Positions 20,532 through 33,192 of a stretch of 64,000 nt of DNA are shown here, piece by piece. Source of the DNA: Lantana camara. Lineage: Eukaryota > Streptophyta > Magnoliopsida > Lamiales > Verbenaceae. The notes under the pieces were generated by a model, which ran no database searches, was not told the DNA's origin, and saw only the letters and a list, made by a program, of their open reading frames with translations. The position numbers and the translations under genes are program-made. The stretch covers positions 102,271,501 through 102,335,500 of the forward strand of contig CM074857.1 of the NCBI GenBank assembly GCA_037501455.1, given 5' to 3'. Each line of letters starts with the position of its first letter. The stretch's first letter is position 1.

Positions 20532-21327
20532 TAGGGCTGTAAATGAATATTCGAAAATCCGATATCCGTCCGGATTCGAATTCGTTTATAGAGGATATTA
20601 TCCGAATCCGTCTCAAGAGGATATTATCCGTATCCGATTATAGACATCCGAATTATAAACGGATAAGGATATGGTAATAAGACATCCGATCCGTTTAACA
20701 TCCGATACGTTTCATTATTCGTTAAATTTTCCGTTATGCGATTTATCCGTAATCCGTATCTGATAAATAATATATTATATTAAAATATATACACACAACT
20801 GTGTATGTTTGATAGATTATTAGTATTAAGTAAATTTTTTAGCGTATTTATTAAAGAAAAATCTTAGGTTTTAATAGTAACCATATGTTTACTTCAACAT
20901 TTATATAGAGATAATATAAGTAGCATATATTATGTTATTAATAAAAGTATTATATTTCAAATTAATTATATGATAAAATTTATAATTTCCAACATATTTA
21001 TACATTCACTAAAAAATAAAACTAATATATATAGATATAGTTATTATTTCTCTCCTTGTCTAATATATCTATATATATATATATTCAAAGTCATATAATT
21101 ATTTGATTAAAAATTCGAAGTTATATAGTTAAATAATTTATGTCAAAATGAATAGTTGAAAATCCGATTAAAATCCGAATCCGTCCGAATCCGCCTTGTA
21201 TCCGTATAAAAAGGATATTATCCGAATTCGATTTAAAAGGATATTATCCGTATCCGTCCGAATCATAAAAGGATAAGGATATGGTAATCATACATCCGAT
21301 CCGTTTAATATCCGTTTACACCCCCTA
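20532..21327. mobile_element. hAT-like non-autonomous element A, TATCCG-rich
   Basis: This 796-bp element starts TAGGGCTGTAAATG and ends TTTACACCCCCTA. It lies between exact 8-bp repeats TTAGTAGC (20524-20531, 21328-21335). Both subterminal regions are packed with GGATATTATCCG palindromes and ATCCGAATCCG motifs, and the centre is AT-rich without coding capacity. It shares ends and motifs with the elements at 29032 and 31649. Confidence 0.88.
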
Positions 21328-21335
21328 TTAGTAGC

Positions 21336-22164
21336 TATGCTGCACAAATGCGTAAACGGTGACACGACATGACACGGATATAAAGACTTAGACTTTTTTT
21401 AAAATTTCCAAGTGAGGAGATGCTCATCTGGTATCCATTACAACACGATACGACAAAATAATATTTTTAAAAATATTCATACATCAGATATTGTACCCAA
21501 AAAAAAAAAAAAAAAAAAACACATTAGATATTAATAGTAATTTGTTCTGTGAGTTATGCTACAATTTACGTACAGAAGAAAAACAAAATTACTGCTACTG
21601 CTGCTGCTACTAATAATAAGAATAAGAATAAGAATAATTTTATTTAAGTGGAATTTTACAATTGGGAAAATGATAATGTTCTTTTATCTTTGTTCAATAA
21701 TGATTTTAATAAACAAGCATATCGTTTTTATCAAAACCTGATGATTGAGAAATGAAATTCATGAAGATAAAAGTATACCAATTGGATTTGTTTTGGGCTT
21801 AAGTAAAGATTGCAAGTACTTGAAAATACATTGTCAAAAAGTTGTATCATCGAGTTGAGTTCGTCTCTTAGTATCTTCCCAATTCCATCAAACTCGAATG
21901 CCTAATGGCCAACATTCAAAAGGAAAAAAGGGGGAAAAAAAAAAGAAGAGAGAAATTGAAGACGATTCCTTTACAAGAACTATGGAACCGAAACCATAAT
22001 ATTGGAGGGTAAACAGAAAGTAGAAAACAATTTAGAAGAACTACTCAGCCAAGAACGGATGGAGCATCAATGGAAAACTACGGTATAGTTATTTTTAGAA
22101 CATATAACACTATAAGAAGCAAATATCTACTTCTCCTCGCCTCCATTACGGTTTCAGCAAAGCC
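21336..22164. other. spacer downstream of the DPB4-like gene
   Basis: AT-rich DNA with a poly-A tract near 21499-21520 and a short CTG/AATAAG microsatellite near 21592-21640. The final part is probably the 3' UTR of the minus-strand gene. Confidence 0.5.
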
Positions 22165-24366
22165 TCAATCTGCATCATCCTCGTCTCCATCGTTTTCAAC
22201 TTCACGTCGTTTGTTTTGGCCTTGGCTTTTTGCAGGTGATTCTTTCCTTTTGGCTGTCTTGTTTGAATCTTTCACCTTCTTGTTTGTATCTTTTGCCCTT
22301 GATGATCCTGACTTCTTCTCAGCATTCTTTTGTCTAAACTCTGCCACAAAATGCCGGAATATAAGGAGATGAATACGATACTCATAAGAACCAAAACGGA
22401 GCAGGAGAGGTGAAACAGCTTCTCGAACCAAACAAAATCATTGTTGCAGAGGTACATTAAAGAACTATGTTGTAGACAGGGCTCAAAGCCTCAAATATTG
22501 GAAATAGTGAAGGTTTTCTTATCAAATGCATCCATGCTCAGAGAATCTCTAACAAGCCTTGGTCAACTTAATGAAGATCAGATACATTTCCATCATTTCA
22601 AAATACCCACACGCGCACCTTACACTAAGTTCAGCAGATTTGGCATAAATTACTAAATTTGTTCAATGCAAAGAAAAAGATACTCGGGTAAAATGATTGG
22701 AAGTTAGAACAATGAAACTAGTTAACTTTGACGCATTACATTTTCCTTCTATCGTAGACAGCCATGTATTTTTTGTCCTTCTCCATCACTACTAAAGATT
22801 TTTTTTTACGCATACCAAGCTTGACTATCAAGCCGTTATCTTTCCTCTAGCTAAAAGCTAAGCCTATTTAAGGAGTAGGCCTTGCCTATCCCTCAAGACG
22901 AGTAGCCCACCCAGGCGAGTTATAGAAGATATTTTGTCAGCCAGGACTAAGGCATATCTTATTGAAAGCATATCCAATTAGCAGGTAAACATATCAGCCA
23001 TTGGGATGGGACTGATAGGCTTTCTTACCCTAGGTCTAACTAGCATTTTTCCCTTCGAGATTTCTTATGACTCTTTTCTGAGAATTTAGATTTCAGATTT
23101 GATTTGCTAACAGCTTCTTTAACCATCTGTTAGTCTATTATGGACTAGCAAGGCACACAGTCACACACTCTTCCCAAAGTAGAATAAGGGTAAAATACTA
23201 ACTTGGATAGTTTAATCCAGAGTGTGTGTAGATTTCAAATTAGGGATGAAAGGAAGGACTATTGAAATCACTGGATGTTGCTAGTTTCCAACAAATTCTG
23301 TATCGAAATCTATTTGAACTAATCATATATATGAACGAGTTATGGAATCATAGTTATGAATCGAAATAGCTTTTGATCTTCATCTACTTCCCTGATTTGC
23401 TTATCAACTCTCTAGTTCTCTGCATTTCCCAACCTCAAATGCTTCCTTTTAAAGGTGTGAAAACATTACGAAGCTGATAAAAAGTTAGTGTAGCTCAACT
23501 GCTAACCTTCAAGAGAAGCTCTGAGAGGCCCAATGAACTCCGGAAACTCTATCTCTTCCAGGGCGTTGAATACATCTTCTGCGTTGATTGTTTGTCTCTT
23601 CGACTCCTTACATATGTCATTAGCACTGCAGATATCAAGAAATTATATACTTTAAACCATAGATTCAATTCCTGTCAGCTAGAATAATTGTTCAGAACCC
23701 CAAATTCCAGAATCATAATTGACAATCACAAACATAAGTATTAACATTTGAGAATTACATAATGAGCAAGACTGCAAATTGAAGAATAAGATCAATGCTT
23801 TACCATACCAGACGAGCCGAAATCCCAGAAATCATACAAGAATGTAGAGTTCCAACATTTATCACACAAACATAGCATAATCTGGAAAAACCTAATTTAC
23901 AGCCAAACCCTAGAAAATGGCAGACCCATCAGCAGATCCCCTAATTAAGCTTAGAAACATCAGAAACAAAATAATTTCCGCAAGAAATTCGACGAAATTT
24001 GCTTCATAAAAGGCCCATCGTGCTTGAATCAAAATTTCTAAAATCAAAACTCCATAAAATTAGAATTCCTGCAAGCAAAATAGAGCATAGACAGACCCAC
24101 AATAAGAGCAATCCACGCAAATTAACAGAGTTTAGAGAGAAAGAAGGCGGTGTGGAGACTTACGCGGCGGAGAGATAATGGATGAAGACGCGGCCACTCT
24201 CGGAGAATGCGAGGAGTGAGTCGCGGAGGACAGACATCTCGGAGCCGGTCGCGAGCTGGGAAAGCTTCTCCTTCACCACTCGGCGCACGATAGTCTTGGG
24301 CAGCTCCTCTGCTTCCGACGCCACCACCTTCTCCGTCGCCTCCTTTTCTTTCTCAGCCTCCGCCAT
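22165..24366 (-). CDS. DPB4: DNA polymerase epsilon histone-fold subunit (DPB4/NF-YB11-like)
   Basis: Three minus-strand exons, 24366-24164, 23625-23507 and 22340-22165, join in phase into 165 residues. Residues 22-105 are an H2B/NF-YB-like histone fold: LPKTIVRRVVKEKL, then SLLAFSESGRVFIHYLSAA, ANDICKESKRQTINAEDV and FNALEEIEFPEF. The A-N-D-x-C-K core with RQTIN/K is typical of the POLE3/Dpb4 class, not canonical NF-YB transcription factors. The tail is Lys/Arg-rich and then acidic (ENDGDEDDAD), as in the family, but far shorter than the Arabidopsis homologue's acidic tail as I remember it. Such subunits pair with a Dpb3-like partner, bind DNA in the leading-strand polymerase epsilon complex and help pass on histones. 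Intron 2 is about 1.17 kb. Confidence 0.88.
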
Positions 24367-25260
24367 TACTCTCTCTCACGGCGGCGCTTATGATTCACCT
24401 AACGGCGCACGTATTGATGGGAGTGTGCGATTATCCAGGCTTCTTTTCCCGCCATTACTGTAATTTATAGGTTCCTTGTCCAAGTTCTCGGGCCCCCAAG
24501 GACAAACTTTTAATTAATTTTACTTGTAAATATCTTAGCTCTATGCATCCGAAGTTTAGACGAAATGACAATTCTAAAAATATTATTTTATCGTACAGTG
24601 TTGTGTCAACACTCGTGTTGAATATTATGTTTAATACTTTTTATGTGAAAAAGTAAAGAAAAAATCCGTTTAATCGTATATATATTGTCTTATCCATATG
24701 AATACTAGTCTATCAGGAGTTATTGTAGACTCGTGACATCTCCATTTTCTTAAGTGTGTCTTTAGAAAATGAAAAGGTCTAAGACGGGAGGTACTGCACA
24801 CTTATGATCGATGTGCGTATTTTTAACTCAAGCCAAACGAGCTGGGAAAATAGGGCTCAAGTTCCTCGAGGCTATATTTGACTTTCAACTCAAACTCGTC
24901 TTGCTTAAACATTTATAAAAAATTTGAGTCTCAACCATGAGATTGAATTTCATAAGTGCATTTTACAGGATTCGAACTCGAGACATCTGATTAAGCTAGC
25001 ATAGCGTCGAACCACAAAGTTACACCCCCTTTGGTGGTGTTTAACTACTCTATGATGACTCATAAATTAGCAAAATGCATGTGGATTATAGGTTTTCACT
25101 TTCAAATTGACAGTTTCTCAATCCTTCAACCATTCCCAAGTTATTCAAGTTCCACATTCACACCATTAACTTAGCATCAATACATGCCAAATAGTAGGAA
25201 TCATACAAACACAAAGTACATATCCAAATAGTTCATCCCAAGTCTCCCTCTTCATCAAGA
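24367..25260. other. spacer between the DPB4-like and cis-prenyltransferase genes
   Basis: No gene is recognised. At 24962-25015, minus strand, GCTAGCTTAATCAGATGTC and GAGTTCGAATCCTG look like the A and B boxes of a tRNA-derived SINE head. Confidence 0.45.
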
Positions 25261-26452
25261 TCAATACTTCTTCCCACCAAAACGCCTCTCCCTTCTCTGA
25301 AACGAAACCAATGCGTCCACATAATCCCTCTCCTCGAACTCCGGAAAGTTCTTGTCCGAGAAGAAGAGCTCCGTGTACGCCAGCTGCCATAGCATAAAGT
25401 TGCTGATCCGCTGCTCCCCGCTCGTGCGGATCAGCAAATCCGGCACCCGGAACTCAGCGCAGCCAGTCTGTAGTTCATCGTCCATGAGATTCTCCTCGAT
25501 GTCCTCGATTTGCAGCATCCCATCTCTCACTTTCCTGGCGATGCTTCGTGTTGCCTGCATTATATCGAATCTCCCGCTGTAGTTCAATCCGATCATGACG
25601 TGAAGCCCCTTGTTGGGCTTGGTTCTCTCCTCTGCCAATGTTATCGTGTGCACAAGGGATTCGGGGAGTTTCGATCTGTCCCCCATGAAGGATAGTCGTA
25701 CATTTAACCTTGAATTTGGACTGCCTATTAGATGAATATATATATTCGTATAGATGGAGTTGAAATGTAACTACTCGTTTCATAATCAAATATATGAGTA
25801 ATTACGAATACCACCCCTTAAAGTTTAATCTAATTACAAAAAAAAAAAAAAAAAAAAGAAAAAAAAGGTGCCTCACTGTAAGAAATTATGAAAAACAACA
25901 TGAGGTTCGGACAGGATGAAGATGTTTCCTGTAATTTCTACCGTAGTTCTTAAGGTGTTTTCTGTAATTTTGTTTCGTAATCAAGTTAAACCTAAGGGGT
26001 GTTCGTAATTATTCGTTCAAAGATGTACTTTACAAGAAGCATCGAAGAGTACGTACCTAGCGAAGTCCTCTTCATATGTTCCCATTACCTCTTCAAACAA
26101 GCTCATCAATAGCTCAACTTCCTCCTGCAATCCTCATTGTAAATTTATTTCATACTTACGATCGATTTACGAATATATATATATATATATAGTACTTGGT
26201 ACTTACTTTGGGACGTTTCCAGTTTTCAGTTGAGAAACAAAACAAGGAAAGAACTTTGATCCCCCATTTGCTAGAGAGGAAAGTGAGCTCCATCATCACA
26301 CGTTTACCTTCATGGTGGCCGAGCTCCACCGGCAGCCCTCTCTCCTTGGCCCATCTCCGGTTGCCGTCCAGTATCACCGCCACGTGTTTCGGCATTTTCT
26401 CCGCCGTGAGTTCCTCCGGCAAAGCCTCATCATTGATGCTTTCCGAAGCCAT
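25261..26452 (-). CDS. cis-prenyltransferase (polyprenyl diphosphate synthase)
   Basis: Three minus-strand exons, 26452-26207, 26124-26057 and 25708-25261, join in phase into 253 residues. The family signature is complete: HVAVILDGNRRWAKERGLP with the catalytic Asp at the start, FCFSTENWKRP, LNYSGRFDI, and [20 protein letters not shown] followed by YTELFFSDKNFPEF. These enzymes add isopentenyl diphosphate in cis to an allylic starter to build neryl- to dolichyl-length products. Chain length cannot be read safely from the sequence. The first 20 residues are short and acidic with no plastid transit peptide, so a cytosolic or ER-linked enzyme is likelier than a plastid terpenoid type. A second, broken copy lies at 33791-34079, so the locus has been duplicated. 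A hairpin transposon sits in the second intron. Confidence 0.93.
25796..26014. mobile_element. hairpin MITE in a cis-prenyltransferase intron
   Basis: The left end GAGTAATTACGAATACCACC pairs with the reverse complement of the right end, GAATAATTACGAACACCCC. The inner arms AAAGTTTAATCTAATTAC and GTAATCAAGTTAAACCT also pair. A poly-A run near 25840-25857 follows the left arm. No clean TSD was found. Confidence 0.65.
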
Positions 26453-27641
26453 TAATGTTTGTTGGAGCTCTCTGTGTGTTCTCCTCCTAGCTCCATGTTA
26501 ACATTATTATATATAGGAGAAAGACTTTGATCTAATTAATTACTAATGATGGAAGAGATGAATTTATATGTCAGTATCACTCTCCCTCATGTGTACGTTC
26601 CAGGAATGTGCATGGGGCATTTTATAAATCTAGAGTAGGTAACAAGTTAACTACCAAACATAAACTTAACCGTAACTCAATGTGCATATGCCATATGTAT
26701 AAATGATAATTTTAACTCAGAATTTAACTCGACCATGCCAGTGCAATAAGGAGAGGAGAATGATATAAATAGTAAGTGTAGTACACTTAACATCTGAATG
26801 GTTAGGGTTCAGCCGAGACCCGAGCTAGAAATTCCAATGTATAAATGTGGATACGTTTATTCGTTAGACATCGGTAAGGGAGCCAGCAGTTCATCAGTAT
26901 GGATTGAATGAAATTCATGCAGTTTTTCGGTGAAGTAGCTTACGGTTCATGGGTAATTCTAGCACGAAGGTAGTGACAGACCACTGTAACAAGCTAGGGA
27001 ATGAGTATTTTTAAACTTGTTGGGTGATGGAATATTTATGGAGAGTAATCAATCAAATAACAAGTATATGCTTGCCATTATAATTGGTTGCAAGCTATCG
27101 AGCTAGGTTTAGGCTAAAATTTCATTAAATATCGAATGTGATTTAAAATCTAACTGATGTAAATCAAAGTTCCTTTTTTTTTTTTACAATTTTCCAGAAA
27201 CTTACCACGAATAATAGTACCTCACAGGAATTTTAGAATGGAAAAGATTTGAAATTAATGCATAGTTTCACCAAAATTGAGAGATACTGATAACTATAAT
27301 TCTTCCCAATAAAGAAGAAAATAATTCCTTGAAGCAAATTGCTTCAGACTCTCACAGGATTTATCAGGGCCATCAGACATAGACTGAATTTCTGAACAAT
27401 AACTCAACTTAAAACTTACACAAGATGTTATATCTAACTTGGAATCTCATCACGTATTCACATTATAAGATTCCTCGAAAAATGGAAATCTTAATAATCT
27501 CGGCTATCTTCTGAGCAGCAACAATGTCCTGCATTAATAATCTCGCCGCCATTTTCTTTGTGGTTGCCGCCGTCGGCCTAAGATATAAACTAGCCCGATT
27601 TCATTAGGTTTTGAGAAAATATAGGAAATATGATACCTTAA
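26453..27641. other. upstream region of the cis-prenyltransferase gene
   Basis: It holds the promoter and spacer. TATATATAGG at about 26509-26518, minus-strand side, could be the TATA region some 55-65 bp before the ATG. No further gene is recognised. Confidence 0.5.
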
Positions 27642-27893
27642 GAGTTTTTTTGCACGGTCACCCCTTGTGATATACCTAATTAGCACTCCAAACCTTGTGA
27701 TTTGAAAATTCTCAAATAGAACCCTATGATTATATAAATTAGCATTCAAAACCCTACAACTATGGCTGTAGGATTTGAAATGCTAATTGAGTGTTAATTT
27801 ATTACAATCATAGTGTTCGCTTTGAGAATTTTCAAATCATAGGGTTTGGAGTGCTAATTAAGTATATCACAGGGTTTTTGGTGCAATAAACTC
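27642..27893. mobile_element. Mutator-like MITE with a 10-bp near-exact TSD
   Basis: This 252-bp hairpin starts GAGTTTTTTTGCAC and ends GTGCAATAAACTC. The arms share TAATTAGCACTCCAAACC and AATTCTCAA in inverse order. Its flanks are GATACCTTAA (27632-27641) and GATACGTTAA (27894-27903), identical but for one base. Confidence 0.78.
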
Positions 27894-27903
27894 GATACGT
27901 TAA

Positions 27904-29023
27904 TAAGTCAAAAAGTTCAATTATAACCGTTGCTGCCATTCCGGGACAAGATAACTTGAATACAAGTTTCCATACGCAATGTGGTAGTAGCTTAGGCTAG
28001 ATAGCTTGCTAGCTGTTGTAGGGTGAAAATTAGTCAAATTATGAGATTTTCTATATGCAGTCTAGCTATATGCAATCTTCTGTACTAATTAATTCAGTTG
28101 TCCAAAGTAATCCTATATGTGCTTATAACTTAACTTCTAAGGCCGCGTGTACTTTGGCAAAGAGGATTTGGGAAGTCATGAAATCATATGTTAGTTTAGC
28201 TACACTAAAGGTCAATAACCGATGTTTACTTCTAAATTTTTCTTTCCTGAAAATGGTTGTATTGTTTACTTATCATATCATGTTAATGAATGTTTATGGT
28301 TAAATTACATTTTTACCCTCAACTTCCATTGTATTACTCCCATCAATTTTCCCTCAATCCCTGTATACATTTTTACAAATTGGCTTTTACGGTCCAGAAG
28401 CTGCTTGGCCAATTAGTATCCCCTGCTTTGCAACCTAGTAATTAAATTAGAATGGTGATTGCCCCCGTATCTTCAAGTTGCAGTTCAATGAATCAGTTTA
28501 TGTTACAAATTCACATCATCCACAAATAGCCGATTAACATATACCGTACAAGGTGCGAAGAGAAATCACTGTCAATTCATTCAACACATAACAAAAGATA
28601 ATACGTACATTAGCAAAATAGTTCAATTATACTTGACAGAGAGATCAATCTAGACCACAATACACGATCAACCAAAGTACTAATATAGTTTATGAAGATT
28701 GAAGACAACAAACTACAACCAATCAACCAGTTCTTTCCTACTACATCATAACTTGAATAAAGATGTTGTTGACTCGTTGCAGAACGCAATGATAGCCTCT
28801 ACTATCACCTCACTGGCTTTTTCTTATCTCTTCCTTTTCTTTTTATCAACAATTGGGGCTCCGGCTGCAGGTTGACAACCGAGAGAGTTTACTTGGTTAA
28901 CCTCTTTGTCGACCGACCCCACTTCGTAACACAAGGTAAGTGAGCATCAAAACATTTATAACTTGCAATCGAATTATCTAGAAAGCTACGATTGCCTTGT
29001 CCTCACCATCAAAGCTGTCCATT
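27904..29023. other. spacer; possible end of an unidentified minus-strand locus
   Basis: No recognised gene. Near 28840-28885, minus strand, the acceptor-like CAACCTGCAG is followed by an open stretch ending GAPIVDKKKRKR and a stop. This could be a terminal exon of a nuclear protein, but nothing upstream confirms it. Confidence 0.25.
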
Positions 29024-29031
29024 CTTTAAGT

Positions 29032-29684
29032 TAGGGCTGTCAACGGGTCGGATTCGGACCGGATCAGGAAATTCCGGATCCGAATCCGACAACAAGATCC
29101 GATAACCGGATCCGAATCCGAATCCTATAGGATTCGGATTCATTAATACCAAGTCCGTATGTTAACGGGTCGGATCAGATCCGATAAAAGATCCGATCTG
29201 ATCCGACCCGATTAACAATAAAATTTAATTTTTTTTATAAAGAAATAAATAAATAAAATATAAATATAAATATATAATATTTAACAAATAATTATTACTT
29301 GATGAATTCTTTAATGATTTTGTGTATATGCATTTAAAATAGGTTAATTTAAGATTTTTAATAAAGAAAAACATATTTTTTAGAACAAATAATTTAAATT
29401 TTATTATTATTTATAGTGAACATATGTGAAAATTTTAATTTTAATTATTCTATTTAATATTCTTTACTAATAAAATAATTAATTTAATAAAATATTATAA
29501 AAAAATCGGATTCGGATCTTTAACGGATCGGATTCCTTAATTCCATATCCGATCCATTTATTTCGGATAACGAATATTTATAATCGGATATGATCCATCG
29601 AACTTTTTTATCGGACGAATATGATCGGATTCGGATCGGAGTCGGATCGAATACGAATTAAAATCCACCCCATTGACAGCCCTA
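29032..29684. mobile_element. hAT-like non-autonomous element B, ATCCG-rich
   Basis: This 653-bp element starts TAGGGCTGTCAACGG and ends CCATTGACAGCCCTA. It lies between exact 8-bp repeats CTTTAAGT (29024-29031, 29685-29692). Its ends are rich in GGATCCGAATCCG and GATCGGATTCGG repeats, and the centre is AT-rich. It has the same terminus type as the elements at 20532 and 31649. Confidence 0.9.
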
Positions 29685-29692
29685 CTTTAAGT

Positions 29693-31400
29693 GAGCACAA
29701 TTCATATCAACAAAACACAACTAGTAGTAGGGGGAGTAGGGGATAAATTACAAGTATGGTACCAAAATAACACAGATATTGACTTTAAAACAGGTTTAAA
29801 TGATTTTCCAACTTTTGTTCCCTTTTTCTACTTACATTGTCTTTAAGGCTAAATTTCATCATCTCAAGTTATAGCCAAAATCTGCTAATAAACTTCTTGT
29901 ACAAGTACTAATCAAATAAAATTCAACCATAAAGTCAAATAAATACAGAAACCATAGGTAAGAACTCACTTTAAACCATTTCGATCGATCGTTGACACAA
30001 CTGCTCAATTTGGCGAAAGGCGTTTCTACCCAAACAAGTTGTTCAATGCAATTTTTGACCATTGCGGGCTAGAAGGCTGTATTTGTGATAACACAGGCAC
30101 ATAGATTCAAAATCCGAAACCCAACTTTGTAAAACTAGATAAGTAAGCATCAACACTTTCATAACTTGCAAGCGAATAATCTCCAAAGTCACGACACGAC
30201 GACCTCATCCTCATCTCAGAAAAGATTCATTCTTCAATGGAACAAAATTCATATCAAACACACACACATCAAAGGTATGGACATATTTGAAAGAAGTAAC
30301 ACAATCCTCAGTCTTAGAGCAACATTAATCAAGCTTAAAAAATAACTCAAAAAATAAATCATGGAACATATTACTGAAAAACAGAGGACGCAATTCCACC
30401 TTCAGGAGCAAACGATAAACAGGGAACATCGCAAATAACAAATAATTCAATATTTAAACAACCAATTTTTCAGAAAAGACCAATAAACTGCTATAAGAAA
30501 CTGCCCACCTTAGTGCTAGTTAATTGAATACCTTTTCGCTGCGCTTGAATCAGATATTTCAAAGAAAACCGAAGCTGGGACCAAAAACGAAAGAGCAAAG
30601 CAATTAGCGCTGAACCAAGAAAGCTTCGACCAAACCCTAGTTGCTGCAGAAATGGCGTTGTGGCTGCGTTAGGCGCCAGAAAGGGGGGAAAATAGGGAAA
30701 ACCAAAAACAATCCCTGCGCAAACCATTTGTAATTGGTTTCATGCACATATAGAACATCAACTCCACCAAAAAGCTCAACCACTTGTAATTGGTTTCAAA
30801 TAATTTTGGAAAACTACCCTATTCGAACATATCAAATATCTAACTACACAAACGAAATCAATAGGCAACTGTTACCAATGAATGATGTCACCTGGATGCT
30901 GCGCTGGGGAAAATCTACCGAAAACACTAGAAACCTAACCCTGCAGCACGAATGGTGGTGTGGAATAGGTGAGATTCAATTGCAAAAAAGGAGAAAAATT
31001 AGGACGAAAGCCAACAAGGATTACCTGCAACCCTACTTAATTGTCGGCCCCCACTTCATATCGCCTTCTCAATTCTCCTGCGGAAACATCGATTAAAGCT
31101 TGTAAATGTGAAAATTGGGGAAAAACTAGAAATTTGGATTTTCGTAGAGTAGCAACAAATCGAAAAAAGGGGAGGAACCATTGATTTCAGTGGCATTCAT
31201 CGGTAAAGTTAGGGATAAAGCAAAAATGGGGGAATTAGATTTCAATGGCAATCGAGTGTAATTAAAGCCAAAGCTAGGGTTCTTTGGTAAAATTCCATCC
31301 CTAAGAAATGGCATGGTTAATGAGACATGGTAAATTGGCGTCTGCTAGAGCTCGCCTTTTCTGCCGCCACCTACGGGCCGATCCGGATTTCCTAGGCTAC
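29693..31400 (-). other. unidentified, possibly transcribed minus-strand region
   Basis: No protein is recognised. The minus strand shows splice-like boundaries: TTTGCGCAG before 30718 and AAAAG then GTATTC near 30534 enclose an open 184-bp segment, and TTCCGCAG with GTAATC encloses a short segment near 31026-31082. Upstream, about 31130-31320, there is a CCCTAG-rich leader-like stretch. About 160 bp at 30115-30275 is a diverged copy of 28921-29031 plus 29693-29730. This could be a non-coding gene, a dying gene or chance. Confidence 0.25.
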
Positions 31401-31648
31401 GGTCAAGAAAAAGTAAACACAAGATTTGGGCAGATGACCTCCTCCAACCTCCGGTTACAACTTACAAGAGAAGTAAACACGGCCTAAGGGAGATTGCAAA
31501 CACTAGGGAAACAAATTCTCAACGCATTTAATTACTACAAGAGCCCATTAGATTTCAGGTATTTCTAACTTTTAATATGGATCCGACTCGGCCAAACCAT
31601 TGCATGTAACTGTGAATGGTGAATGGTTTTAACTTATCGCGTGATGGG

Positions 31649-32497
31649 TAGGGGTTGGTGTTAACGGATAATAAACGAAGTGGATGTGCAGTATTCGAAT
31701 CCGTTTAGTATATCCGCTATCCGAATCCGAATCCGTTATCTGACATATAATAGAAATGTTTTCCGAATCTGAATCCGACGAATATTATCAGAATATCGGA
31801 TTATTCGTATTTGTGATGATATCCGATTAGTTAATTATCAGACATTCAAATATGATATCCGAATCCAAATCCATTAACCTGTTATAGATACATTTTTTAT
31901 TAATAAAAATAATAAATTAAAATTTCATAGCACGATTGAATATTAAATATATATATATATATAGACCTAACTATAAATATATTAAATCGATGTAAACATT
32001 AACTTATAAGTATAATATATAATTTATAATATATATTCACGGTTACTAATGAAGTTTCTTATTATAAATAATATAATATATTTTGTTATTATTTTTTTAT
32101 AATTTTCAAATAATTATATAATACATAAATTAATATATATTTCATCAAGATATAAAAAATATATAGATATATATGTTATTAGATACGGATTAAGGATTAC
32201 AGATATGTCTAACGTATGTATAAATAAATCGGATGCAAAACAGATCAAATTGTTCTAGAAAAACTCATTTTTCTAAAACTAGAAAATCCCTATTTTCTAA
32301 TAATTAAATGGATTATATATTAATTATATAACCACTTAATTATATATGTGATTATCATATCCTTATCCGTTTATAATTCGAATGTCTATAATCGGATACG
32401 GATAATATCCTCTTTGAACGAATACGGATAATATCCTCTTTAAACGAATTCGAATGCAAACATATATCAAATTTTCGGATATCCAATTACAGCCTTA
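31649..32497. mobile_element. hAT-like non-autonomous element C, TATCCG-rich
   Basis: This 849-bp element starts TAGGGGTTGGTGTTAACGG and ends CCAATTACAGCCTTA. The flanks GTGATGGG (31641-31648) and GTGACGGG (32498-32505) differ at one base, so the insertion looks older than elements A and B. Motifs such as GGATAATATCC recur at both ends. Confidence 0.78.
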
Positions 32498-32505
32498 GTG
32501 ACGGG

Positions 32506-33192
32506 AATTAATTTTTTTTTTTTTTTTTGAAAAACAAACCCCGAAGGGGAAATTTACTAAATCAAACGAATCAAAACATACAAAGTAACAAACGAAAAGA
32601 TAACGCAGGCTCAATGCCGCAATTCTAACAAATTTGTGGACAATCATAGTTTCTCCATGTCTAATAGAACAAAACCTAACAATCGAACTAATACTTGAAT
32701 AGGTAATCAAAATTAATTTCACCACCACTACCGGAATTTCAGCGATTGCAAATTTTTTAACACTTAAACCTTGAGTCATACAGATCGACTCGTGATTCAG
32801 CATGTCTCCATCTGATTTGGTTTTGAAGTAGATGCAGTCATCCATAAGTGATGAAAGAGATAAACACTTGAAGCACTAGTAGGAATACCCTGCATTAAAC
32901 ATAAGAAAATAAAAATACTCTCATTCGAGAGAAAAATGACTCTCATACGAGAGAGAGAGAAAAATAAAAAAAAGAGAAATAAGTAAAAAGAAAAAAGAGA
33001 TCTGGATCTCAAAAAAGAACGAAAACAAAAAGAATGTTACTAATTAATTAGTTAGGTTTTGGGAGAATCAACCATTCAACTTGCCATCAACAATCAACAG
33101 TAATAAAGTGTACAAATTGTGTATATAATAAAGTATACAACCCAAATTTATCCAAGCTCAATCAATCACACGTCAAGAAAAAATATTAGCAC
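32506..33192. other. AT-rich spacer without recognised genes
   Basis: Poly-T at 32511-32528 and a GAGAGAGAGA stretch near 32950-32960 are the only notable features. No coding similarity is seen. Confidence 0.5.

Noticed and set aside
22790..23060. Candidate transposon in intron 2 of the DPB4-like gene
   Set aside because: There are short inverted words (TAGGCCTTGCCTA, GGATGGGACTGATAGG), but I could find neither terminal repeats nor a target duplication.
24950..25015. Possible tRNA gene on the minus strand
   Set aside because: A- and B-box-like words are present, but the acceptor and anticodon stems do not form; a SINE relic is more plausible.
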